Shown in pieces: positions 1 to 6,116 of a stretch of DNA of 9,747 nucleotides (positions are counted from its first letter, which is position 1; each line of letters starts with the position of its first letter). The DNA lies in the NCBI GenBank assembly GCA_964440605.1, contig CAYTSW010000109.1:1-9747 (forward strand), given 5' to 3'. The translations under genes and the position numbers were made by a program. The stretch comes from CAYTSW01 sp964440605 (GTDB taxonomy: Bacteria; Planctomycetota; Phycisphaerae; Phycisphaerales; UBA1924). The notes below the pieces were generated by a model. The model saw only the letters and a list, made by a program, of their open reading frames with translations. It was not told the origin of the DNA and did no database searches.

Positions 1-2
1 CC

Positions 3-1112
3 ACCACCCTCGTCGTGGGCGCGCTCCTCGCGTCCGCCGGTACCGCCTTCGCCCAAAACGAGGGCGATGTCGTTTACACCACCTCGCTGACCGGCGAGAT
101 CGCCTTCGTCTCGGGGACAGGCCCCAGCTCTCCCACCACCCTCTTCGATTTCAGCGACATCGGTGAAAACACTCGCCTCGGCGGCATCATCCAGAATCCC
201 TTTAGCGGCGACTTCTTTGTCACCGACGGCCGCGTCCCATTCGTCGACCTCGACTCTGGCATTTGGCGCGTGGACAACTTGCTGAGCGGCGCGGGAACCG
301 CGACCCGTATCCAGCAGGGCGAGCCCATCCAGAACGCCATCGGCTTGGCGTTCGACTTCCAGAACCAGGCACTCGTTACCACCTCGAACCCCGGCAACCC
401 CGAGCCCGGCAGCGTCCCGACCAATGACGGCATCTTCCAGTTGGGCTACAACGGCAGCAACATCTCCGAACTCTACGACGAGGAAGCTTTCTCCGACCCC
501 CGCCTCCAGGGCCTCTCGCGCATCACAAACGACTTCAACTCCGACAACCTCTATGTCCTGGGCGTCAACGGCGGCCTCGGCGGCTTCGTCGGCCCGAATG
601 GCGAATCCTCCACCCTCGCCCGCATGGAACGCGACCCCATGAGCGGCCAGTACCAGGTCGTCCAAAGCTCACTCTTCGACTTCCAGGACGCCAACACCGG
701 CCTGGGCTTCGACATCACCTCCGCCCGCGGCATCACCACCGTCCCTGGCGAGAACGCGGTCTTTGTCGTCAGCTCGCGCGAAGGCGTCGTCCTCCGCGTC
801 GACCTGGACTCCAACGGCGACGTCGCCGGCGTCTCCTCCGTCCTCGACGGGCTCACCTCCCCCAGCGTCATCAAGTGGAACCCCTTCACCGACAGCTTCG
901 TCATGGTCGAAGAACTCGAAGGCGATGACGATATCAACCGCATCGTCAGCTTCGATCTCGACGGCTCAAACTTCGAAGTCCTCACCACACTCGATACCCC
1001 GCAGAACTTCATCCGCGGCCTGTCCATCATCGGCGGCGAAGTCCCCGCCCCCGGCGCCTTCGCCCTCGCGGGCCTCGCCGGGCTCGCCGGCCTCCGCCGC
1101 CGCCGCAAGTAA
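3..1112 (+). CDS. Secreted protein with PEP-CTERM-like C-terminal sorting tail, 5' partial
   Basis: The frame is open from the first bases of the window, so the true start lies upstream. The visible N-terminus (TTLVVGALLASAGTAFA, then QNEGD) is the hydrophobic core and AFA cleavage site of a signal peptide. A GTG at position 15 would cut that core and is unlikely to be the real start. The roughly 320-residue mature body is acidic and rich in Gly, Asp, Ser and Asn. It has recurring strand-like phrases ending in Asp-Leu-Asp (FVDLDSG, RVDLDSNG, SFDLDGS), which suggests a beta-propeller-like fold, but no catalytic motif is recognisable. The last 23 residues begin VPAPGA, continue as a Leu/Ala/Gly hydrophobic stretch and end RRRRK. 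This is the tripartite layout of PEP-CTERM-type sorting signals, with PAP replacing PEP. In that family the tail is processed by an exosortase-like membrane protease, so a cell-envelope or surface location is inferred. A strong terminator follows 33 bases downstream. The biochemical function is unknown. Confidence 0.85.
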   Translation, partial: TTLVVGALLASAGTAFAQNEGDVVYTTSLTGEIAFVSGTGPSSPTTLFDFSDIGENTRLGGIIQNPFSGDFFVTDGRVPFVDLDSGIWRVDNLLSGAGTATRIQQGEPIQNAIGLAFDFQNQALVTTSNPGNPEPGSVPTNDGIFQLGYNGSNISELYDEEAFSDPRLQGLSRITNDFNSDNLYVLGVNGGLGGFVGPNGESSTLARMERDPMSGQYQVVQSSLFDFQDANTGLGFDITSARGITTVPGENAVFVVSSREGVVLRVDLDSNGDVAGVSSVLDGLTSPSVIKWNPFTDSFVMVEELEGDDDINRIVSFDLDGSNFEVLTTLDTPQNFIRGLSIIGGEVPAPGAFALAGLAGLAGLRRRRK

Positions 1113-1145
1113 TCGCACCACGCGATCACTGACCCGGACAAGCTC

Positions 1146-1174
1146 AACGCCCCCGCTTCGCGCGGGGGCGTTTT
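1146..1174 (+). terminator. Rho-independent terminator
   Basis: A perfect 11-bp stem (AACGCCCCCGC at 1146-1156 with GCGGGGGCGTT at 1162-1172) encloses a 5-base loop TTCGC. It runs straight into TTTTCGTT on the plus strand. It sits 33 bases after the stop of the secreted protein gene and 22 bases past the end of the convergent gamma-glutamyltransferase gene. The T-run favours plus-strand termination. On the minus strand the same stem is followed by GAGC, so it would act there as a transcript-end hairpin rather than a classical terminator. Confidence 0.88.
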
Positions 1175-1196
1175 CGTTGCGCCACCACGCAGCCGC

Positions 1197-3062
1197 TCAC
1201 CGCCCCGCCGGCGCCCCGCCCTTGCGCGGGTCGCTCGCCGCGTGCCACGCCTTGCCCTCGCGCACGATCATCTGCACGACGCCGATCGGCGCCTCGCGCT
1301 CGATCAGCTCGTGCCCGCGCTCCTCCAGTCCGCTCAGCAATCCGCCGTCGATCGCCGGCTCGTAGTACACCGTCACCGGCTGCCACTGCTGATGCACCCG
1401 CGGCTGCGCGATCGCTTCGTCCGCGCGCATCTTGAAGTTCAGAGCGTTGACCAGCGCTTGCAGCGTCGCCGTGATGATCCGCGGCCCCCCCGACGCCCCC
1501 GCCACCGCGCGCACGCCCCCGTCCACACCGAGCACGACCGTCGGCGTCATCGACGACAAAGGCCGCTTGCCCGGCTCGGGCAGGTTCCGCCGCGACTGCA
1601 CCAGGCCGAAGGTGTTCGCCTCGCCGGGCCGCGTCAGGAAGTCGTCCATCTCGTTGTTGAGCGCGAAGCCGAACTCCGTCACGACCACCTTCGACCCGAA
1701 CTCAAGGTTGATCGTCTCCGTGCACGCCACCGCGTTCCCGAAGCGATCGACCACCGACAGGTGGCTCGTCCCCGCGTCGTCGGGCAGTTGCTGAGCCCGC
1801 GCCGACGCCGGCGGCAGGTACACGCCATACCGCTCGGCGGGGAACGTCTTCTCCGGGTGCAGCCGGTGCGCCGCCGCTTCCAGCCGCCCGTCGTCGAGCA
1901 TTGCGCCCAGCGGCACCGCGACGAACGCCGGGTCCGCCAGCCAGCGCGCCCGATCCGCAAAGGCGTGCCGCCAACTCTCGATCAGCGCGTGCCCATATTC
2001 CGGGTTGTCGGGCGATGCCGCGCTCATCGGCCCACGCTGCACGTGACCCTGCATCTGCGCCTCGTAGTGCTTGAGCACGCCCAGCGTCTGGATCATCGCC
2101 ACCCCGCCCGATGAGGGCGGCGGCATCGTCACCAGCGTCAACGTTTCCTCGCCCAACTCCACCTCGGCCGTGAGCGCCGGCCCCACAGTCGGCTCATACC
2201 CCGCCAGGTCCTCCAGCGTCATCACGCCGCCGGCTTCCTGAACCGCCTCCATCACCGCGCGAGCGATCGGCCCCTCGTAGAACGCCGGCGCTCCGCGCTC
2301 GGCGATCAGCCGCAGCGCCCGCGCCTGCTCCGGGTTCCGCACCGCCTCGGCGCCCGGCGCAAACCGTTCGAGCAGCCACGCGTGTTGCCGGGGTGACGCC
2401 GAGCCGAGCGTCGCGCCTTCGGCTCCCAGCGCCTCGTGCAGCCGCCGCGCGGCATCGCGGCCGCTGCTCCCCACCGCGTACCCGCGCTCCGCCGCCTCGA
2501 TCGCCGGCGCCAGCACCGTGCGCCGATCCAGCGTCCCGAACTCCTCCAGCGCCAGCAGCAGCCCCGCGACCGTCCCCGGCACCGCCACCGCGTGACCCGT
2601 GCTCGTGCTCGCCCCCTCGGGCAGATCCACAAAGTGCTCCGGCCCCACCGCGCCGGGCGACCGCTCGCGATAGTTGATCGACACGCTCACCGCATCATCG
2701 GGCGCGGGCGTGCGCGGATCGTCGACGAGGTGGATCACCATGAATCCCCCGCCCCCAATCCCGCATGAGTACGGGCGCACCACCGAAAGCGTGAAGCTCG
2801 CCGCGACCGCCGCGTCGACCGCGTTCCCGCCCATCGCCAGCATCCGCGCGCCCGCTTCGGAAGCCGCGAGGTGATCGCACGCCACCGCCTCGCGCTCGTA
2901 CAACGCATGTGACGGCGCATCGTCTACTCCACTCCCGGCGATCGCTCGCGCATCCGCGACCACGCCCGGATCACGCTCCGGCGCCGCGCACCCCGCTCCG
3001 AGAACAAGCGCGGCGAACATCACCGACCCGATCATGCCGACCCGATCGCGAACGCATTGCAT
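1197..3062 (-). CDS. ggt: Gamma-glutamyltransferase (gamma-glutamyltranspeptidase), lipoprotein-type
   Basis: This N-terminal nucleophile hydrolase cleaves or transfers the gamma-glutamyl group of glutathione and related peptides. It acts outside the cytoplasm and is made as a precursor that cuts itself into two subunits. The family signature is clear. Residues 56-110 contain AVACDHLAAS...GGNAVDAAVAASF...GIGGGGFMVIH. YRERSP holds Arg132, equivalent to the substrate-binding Arg of the RExxP motif. AGTSHLSVVD holds Thr432, the expected autocleavage site and nucleophile. The LNNEMDDF loop is at 468-475, PLSSMTP at 501-507 and GASGGPRI at 522-529. The length of 621 residues is normal. The N-terminus has a hydrophobic run ending LVLGAGC, so Cys25 is a likely lipidation site and the enzyme is probably anchored. 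The ATG at 3062 was chosen because GAGGTG (plus-strand 3068-3073) sits 5 bases upstream. An alternative ATG at 3035 has only a weak site. The gene is monocistronic here and convergent with the upstream secreted protein. All key residues are present. Confidence 0.95.
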   Translation of the reverse strand: MQCVRDRVGMIGSVMFAALVLGAGCAAPERDPGVVADARAIAGSGVDDAPSHALYEREAVACDHLAASEAGARMLAMGGNAVDAAVAASFTLSVVRPYSCGIGGGGFMVIHLVDDPRTPAPDDAVSVSINYRERSPGAVGPEHFVDLPEGASTSTGHAVAVPGTVAGLLLALEEFGTLDRRTVLAPAIEAAERGYAVGSSGRDAARRLHEALGAEGATLGSASPRQHAWLLERFAPGAEAVRNPEQARALRLIAERGAPAFYEGPIARAVMEAVQEAGGVMTLEDLAGYEPTVGPALTAEVELGEETLTLVTMPPPSSGGVAMIQTLGVLKHYEAQMQGHVQRGPMSAASPDNPEYGHALIESWRHAFADRARWLADPAFVAVPLGAMLDDGRLEAAAHRLHPEKTFPAERYGVYLPPASARAQQLPDDAGTSHLSVVDRFGNAVACTETINLEFGSKVVVTEFGFALNNEMDDFLTRPGEANTFGLVQSRRNLPEPGKRPLSSMTPTVVLGVDGGVRAVAGASGGPRIITATLQALVNALNFKMRADEAIAQPRVHQQWQPVTVYYEPAIDGGLLSGLEERGHELIEREAPIGVVQMIVREGKAWHAASDPRKGGAPAGR

Positions 3063-3109
3063 GGCTGCACCTCGTCTGGTTCAACACGGATTCCAACGAC
3101 GCCGACGCG

Positions 3110-3118
3110 TACACTCTA
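3110..3118. promoter_or_regulatory. Candidate overlapping divergent -10 elements
   Basis: The 109-base spacer between ggt (leftward) and the small protein gene (rightward) contains TACACTCTA. TACACT (3110-3115) reads as a -10-like hexamer rightward. TAGAGT, the complement of 3113-3118, reads as one leftward. Each matches the sigma70 consensus at 4 of 6 positions. No convincing -35 is found at 16-18 bp in either direction, so this is a weak call resting on position and symmetry. Confidence 0.28.
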
Positions 3119-3171
3119 CTTCCGCCTGAACCGGTCGCTTCATTGCCGCGACCCACGCCGGGAGGTGCGCC

Positions 3172-3369
3172 ATGTTGCGCAAGCTGATCGACTTTTTCCT
3201 CATGTCACAGGGCATCTCCTCCACCGCCGAGGACGAGGAGAAGGACAAGTGGGCCAGGTTCCGCGCCGAACGCGAGGAGTGGGAGCGCAGGCAGCAGGAA
3301 GAGGGCGACCCCGCCGGCACCGATGCGCCGGTCGTCGAACCGACCGATCCGAAAGAGCCGCGGGGCTGA
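3172..3369 (+). CDS. Small highly charged protein of unknown function (65 aa)
   Basis: This gene is supported by a strong ribosome binding site, GGGAGGTG at 3160-3167, placed 4 bases before the ATG. Its composition is also unlike a random GC-rich frame. Residues 1-11 (MLRKLIDFFLM) form a short amphipathic or hydrophobic helix. Residues about 20-46 are dense in Glu, Lys, Arg and Trp (EEKDKWARFRAEREEWERR), which predicts a charged helix or coiled coil. The tail is Pro/Asp/Glu-rich and probably disordered. The N-terminal segment is too short to be a signal peptide, so a cytoplasmic or membrane-surface-associated location is possible. No family is recognised. Its stop lies 3 bases from the stop of the convergent nuoE gene, leaving no room for a terminator between them. 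It may be an accessory or adaptor peptide, but nothing in the sequence shows a partner. Confidence 0.72.
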   Translation: MLRKLIDFFLMSQGISSTAEDEEKDKWARFRAEREEWERRQQEEGDPAGTDAPVVEPTDPKEPRG

Positions 3370-3372
3370 GCC

Positions 3373-3921
3373 TCAGTGCCCGGCGTCGTGCTTGCCGGCC
3401 TTGACCTCGTCGATCAGCTCGCCCATGCGCTCGGGCGTGAGGTTCTCGTGCAGCGTGTGGTCGATCAGCGCCACCGGCGCCGTGCCGCATGAGCCGAGGC
3501 ACTCGAGTTCGACCAGCGTAAACGTCCCGTCATCGGTCGTCTCGTGCTCGTCGATGCCCAGCTTCTTTCGGCAGACCTCCGTGATCGCCTCGTGGTTGCA
3601 CGCCTCGCAGGCGATGCTCCGGCAGACCGCGATCACGTGCTTGCCCTTCTCCTGGAGCCAGAACTCCTCGTAGAAGCTCGCGCAGTCGATCACGTCCGCC
3701 GGCGCCAGCTCGAGGAACTCGCCCACCTCCATCAGCGCCTGATGCGAGAGCATCCCCCACTTCTCCTGCACCTTGTGCAGCGTGGGCAGGAGCGCACCGG
3801 CCTTCTGCTCGTAGCGCGGCAGGTACTCGCGCTCGATCTCGGCGCGGATCTCAGGCGTGAGGTAGGGCTCGTCACGCCGCTGCACCTTCATGTTCGCCGA
3901 GTCCTTCGTGATCCACGCCAT
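3373..3921 (-). CDS. nuoE: NADH-quinone oxidoreductase subunit E-like (2Fe-2S, thioredoxin-like)
   Basis: NuoE is the 24-kDa-type peripheral subunit of respiratory complex I. It carries the off-path 2Fe-2S cluster beside the NADH/FMN subunit NuoF. The helical N-domain (residues about 21-80, LTPEIRAEIEREYLPRY...KWGMLSHQALMEVGEFL) and FYEEF at 83-87 match the family. The four cluster ligands are present: Cys100 and Cys105 (C-x4-C in CRSIAC), and Cys141 and Cys145 (C-x3-C in CLGSC, followed by GTAP). The length of 182 residues is typical. The frame is open to position 4020, but the ATG at 3921 is preferred because GAGGAGG (plus-strand 3927-3933) sits 5 bases upstream and homology begins there. 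No nuoF or other complex I gene is adjacent. It could instead serve a bidirectional hydrogenase or formate dehydrogenase that uses the same fold. Cys108 next to the first ligand pair (CEAC) is an extra cysteine. Confidence 0.88.
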   Translation of the reverse strand: MAWITKDSANMKVQRRDEPYLTPEIRAEIEREYLPRYEQKAGALLPTLHKVQEKWGMLSHQALMEVGEFLELAPADVIDCASFYEEFWLQEKGKHVIAVCRSIACEACNHEAITEVCRKKLGIDEHETTDDGTFTLVELECLGSCGTAPVALIDHTLHENLTPERMGELIDEVKAGKHDAGH

Positions 3922-3945
3922 GCCAGCCTCCTCGCGGTCGTGCGG

Positions 3946-3967
3946 GCGCAGGCCCAGACGCCTGCGC
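3946..3967 (-). other. Hairpin in the nuoE leader
   Basis: GCGCAGGC (3946-3953) and GCCTGCGC (3960-3967) form a perfect 8-bp stem around a 6-base loop. It lies 12 bases upstream of the nuoE ribosome binding site, in what would be its 5' untranslated leader. A -10-like TAGTAT (complement of 3975-3980) lies just beyond it. There is no T-run in the direction of nuoE transcription, so it is not an intrinsic terminator. It may stabilise the leader or affect translation. Confidence 0.4.
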
Positions 3968-3987
3968 GGGGGCGATACTAGCGGCCA

Positions 3988-4016
3988 CCCCCGCACACCG
4001 CCCCCGACCCACTCCC
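3988..4016 (-). other. G-rich tract with quadruplex-forming potential
   Basis: Read on the minus strand there are four runs of three to five G separated by spacers of 3 (AGT), 2 (TC) and 8 bases. A fifth G5 run lies further upstream. The tract sits in the divergent nuoE/yceI-type spacer, on the nuoE sense strand. The whole stretch from about 3981 to 4072 is C-rich on the plus strand, an asymmetry stronger than the general GC richness. The folding is a possibility only. One 8-base loop exceeds the strict 1-7 rule. Confidence 0.35.
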
Positions 4017-4073
4017 ACACCGGCCTCCTACCCCCACTCCAACACCGATCCGGGATTCCCCCTCCCGGCCCCT

Positions 4074-4079
4074 TAGAAT
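4074..4079 (+). promoter_or_regulatory. -10 element TAGAAT, probable promoter of the YceI-family gene
   Basis: TAGAAT matches the sigma70 -10 consensus at 5 of 6 positions and is an AT island in a very GC-rich spacer. No recognisable -35 lies 16-18 bases upstream. Transcription would start near 4086, giving a leader of about 100 bases before the ATG at 4186. The octamer TTAGAATA (4073-4080) reads TATTCTAA on the other strand, so TATTCT could serve as a -10 toward nuoE. Confidence 0.42.
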
Positions 4080-4185
4080 ACGCCCCGCCGCACCCGCGTT
4101 CGCCGCCGCAGGTACGGTTTCACACCAGCCGCGGGAGCCGATTCCCCGCCAGGTCCCATCCGGGTCACTTAGGAGAGCCCCCCCC

Positions 4186-4842
4186 ATGAAGAGCCCCACC
4201 ATCAAGAACTTCATCACCGCGCGTCGCACCGCCTTCACCGCCGCCGCCCTCGTCGCCGGCGTCGCCGCCTTCACCCTCGCCCCCTTCCCGCCCGCGACCG
4301 CCATCGCCCAGAACGAAGGCGAGAACCTCCCCGACGGCGCCTTCGCTATCGACCCCGTCCACTCGAGCGTCCTCTTCCGCGTCGTCTACATGGACTCGTC
4401 GCACTTCTTCGGCCGCTTCGATCAGATGTCCGGCTCCTTCATCGTCGACCCCGACAACACCGACGACTCCTTCATCAACATCACCATCCCCACCGACTCG
4501 GTCAACAGCGGCAACACCGGGCGCGACAACCACCTCAAGGGCGAAGACTTCTTCCACGCCCGCCGCCATCCCGAAGCCACGTTCGTCACCACCAGCGCCC
4601 AGCGCGTCGACGACGACACCGTCCGCTTCACCGGCGACTTCTCCCTCCGAGGCGTCACCAATGAAGTCACCGTCGACGTCGACGTCGTCGGCCAGACCAC
4701 CGACCCACGCGCCAACAAGCCACGCCGAGGCTGGATCGCCCGCTGGAACTTCGACCGCCTCGACTACGGCGTCAACTACTCCCCCGAACTCCTCTCCAAC
4801 GACACCGAGCTCATCGTCTCCATCACCGGCCTCCAACGCTAA
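4186..4842 (+). CDS. YceI-family exported lipocalin-like protein
   Basis: YceI-family proteins are periplasmic beta-barrels with a lipocalin-like fold that bind polyisoprenoid or other amphipathic molecules. The assignment rests on the N-terminal block AIDPVHSSVLFRV (54-66), the SSHFFGRFDQMSGSFIVD stretch (71-88), the DNHLKGEDFFHARRHPEATF region (114-133) and the FTGDFSLRGVTNEVTVDV strand pair (148-165). All of these are typical family blocks in order. The length of 218 residues fits one domain plus a leader. Residues 1-41 form a long signal peptide with twin Arg (RR at 13-14), a hydrophobic core and cleavage expected after AIA at 41. The arginine pair lacks a full Tat consensus, so Sec export is assumed. 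AGGAGAG at 4171-4177 supports the ATG at 4186. The gene stands alone, divergent from nuoE and convergent with the lptF/G-type operon. The ligand cannot be deduced. Confidence 0.93.
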   Translation: MKSPTIKNFITARRTAFTAAALVAGVAAFTLAPFPPATAIAQNEGENLPDGAFAIDPVHSSVLFRVVYMDSSHFFGRFDQMSGSFIVDPDNTDDSFINITIPTDSVNSGNTGRDNHLKGEDFFHARRHPEATFVTTSAQRVDDDTVRFTGDFSLRGVTNEVTVDVDVVGQTTDPRANKPRRGWIARWNFDRLDYGVNYSPELLSNDTELIVSITGLQR

Positions 4843-4869
4843 ACCGAGCGCTCCGCCGCTACGAAGTCG

Positions 4870-4929
4870 ATGAGAACCCCGGGCGGAAGCCCGGGGATTT
4901 GTGTGCGCTCGCCCTCCATCTTCACCCCC
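4870..4929 (+). repeat. Hairpin repeat, copy 1
   Basis: This copy contains an 8-bp perfect stem, CCCCGGGC (4877-4884) with GCCCGGGG (4889-4896), closed by the GNRA-type loop GGAA. It starts 28 bases after the YceI-family stop codon. The right flank ends in TCTTCACCCCC (4919-4929), shared with copy 2. A short ATTTGTGT follows the stem, so it may act as a weak terminator or 3' stabiliser of the upstream transcript. Confidence 0.75.
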
Positions 4930-4949
4930 ATAGACACCACGATCACCAC

Positions 4950-5007
4950 ATGAAGCCCCAGGCGCAAGCCTGGGGATCCTGTGCACCCACCCTACGTCTT
5001 CACCCCC
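4950..5007 (+). repeat. Hairpin repeat, copy 2
   Basis: The stem CCCCAGGC (4956-4963) pairs with GCCTGGGG (4968-4975), with loop GCAA. Against copy 1 one stem pair has changed on both sides (G-C to A-T), so pairing is kept, and the loop remains GNRA. The shared right flank TCTTCACCCCC (4997-5007) overlaps the last codons of the convergent permease gene. The repeat unit therefore extends into that gene's 3' end. The stem-to-stem distance is 79 bases. Confidence 0.75.
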
Positions 5008-6116
5008 GAAAACAGCGCGATCGCCAACGGGAGCAAAATCAGCGTCGGCAAAAACACCCCCGCCCACACCGGCAGCCCCCCGATCGGCATCGACGGCGCC
5101 GCCCCCGCCGCCAGCAGACCCAGCAGCCCCACCGGCGCCGCTTGGAGACTCGCGGTCACCATCGTCGTCGGCAACCGTTTGAGGAAGAACGCCAGCGCCG
5201 CGACGAGCGTCACCAGATTGCTCACCATCGACGCCACGCGCCCCCAGCGCACGCGGTCCAGCCGCTCCGCGGCACGCTCGTCCAGCCCGCCGTCACGCAG
5301 GATCCGCGTGATCTGCCCCCACGCCAGCGACTCGCCGAACCCCTGCAAGTGCCGCACCTGCAAGCGCGTCGGGTCCAGCGGCGAGGCGATTCGCTCCACC
5401 ACCACGCCCGCGCCTTCCGTCAGCGGTACGCCGGGCGGCGCGGCGCGGCCATCCTCCAAGGCCCACGCCGAACCGTCCCACGCCGCCGTCGTCGCCTGCA
5501 CGACCTGCTCCAACGCGCCATCGTCCCCGCGCCGGAAGATCATCACATCATCCAGCATGCCCGTCTGCGGGTCGAAGCGGTCGGCGTAGAACAACCGCCC
5601 CTCGCCGTCCGGCACGAGTTCGACTCGGAACGCGTCGAGCTCGCGCTGCCCCGCGTCGCCCGCGTCCCGCGCGAGCAGCGGCGCCAGCCTCGGGATCACC
5701 AGCTCCTGGTTCAACGCTTGCCCCCCGGTGAAGATCACCGCCACCGCGATGAACGGCAGCGCCACCCGCTGCAGCGGCACACCGCTCGCCAGGAGCGCCA
5801 CGAACTCGCGCTGACGCACGAGCTGCGCACACGTGAAGCCCATCCCCACCAGCAGCACCACGCCCACAAGATAGTTGTACAACTGCAGCAGCTTCGGCCC
5901 CCAGAAGTCCGCGACGAGCACCACCGTGCGCACGATCGTCTGCACGCCCTGGGCGTCCGCGTCCGGGGCGGCCGCGAGCTGCTCCGTCGCGGTCGAAGAA
6001 AACCGCCCGAGGTTCACGAAGACGTCCACCGTCACCACGAACCCCGCGAGCAAAACCAGCAGCACGAGCACGTTTGTCAGGTACAGGCGGACGATGTAGC
6101 GGTCGATGAGCTTCAC
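4992..6116 (-). CDS. LptF/LptG-family (YjgP/YjgQ) permease
   Basis: LptF and LptG are the membrane halves of the ABC transporter that extracts lipopolysaccharide from the inner membrane and passes it to the periplasmic bridge. The protein has the family's architecture. Three transmembrane helices lie near residues 11-36, 77-99 and 117-137. A periplasmic beta-rich domain spans about 140-285. Three more helices lie near 292-313, 316-340 and 349-371. The phrase QREFVALLASGVPLQR (102-117) is the conserved cytoplasmic loop that contacts the ATPase. The length of 374 residues is normal. The GTG at 6116 was chosen because it overlaps the phosphatase stop as GTGA and directly precedes KLIDRYIVRLY, where homology starts. 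A longer frame to 6335 would run inside the phosphatase gene. It is last in the operon. Only one such permease is present, so its partner must be encoded elsewhere if it works as a heterodimer. LptF and LptG cannot be told apart here. Confidence 0.88.
   Translation of the reverse strand: MKLIDRYIVRLYLTNVLVLLVLLAGFVVTVDVFVNLGRFSSTATEQLAAAPDADAQGVQTIVRTVVLVADFWGPKLLQLYNYLVGVVLLVGMGFTCAQLVRQREFVALLASGVPLQRVALPFIAVAVIFTGGQALNQELVIPRLAPLLARDAGDAGQRELDAFRVELVPDGEGRLFYADRFDPQTGMLDDVMIFRRGDDGALEQVVQATTAAWDGSAWALEDGRAAPPGVPLTEGAGVVVERIASPLDPTRLQVRHLQGFGESLAWGQITRILRDGGLDERAAERLDRVRWGRVASMVSNLVTLVAALAFFLKRLPTTMVTASLQAAPVGLLGLLAAGAAPSMPIGGLPVWAGVFLPTLILLPLAIALFSGVKT

Noticed and set aside
3922..4020. 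33-residue N-terminal extension of nuoE
   Set aside because: The extension is encoded by the G-rich leader and hairpin and has no family similarity. The ATG at 3921 has GAGGAGG at the right distance.
4165..5067. A 300-codon minus-strand frame opposite the YceI-family gene
   Set aside because: Gly/Val/Asp/Glu-rich shadow frame. It runs through the two hairpin repeats, which explains its apparent internal repetition. The plus-strand gene is convincing.
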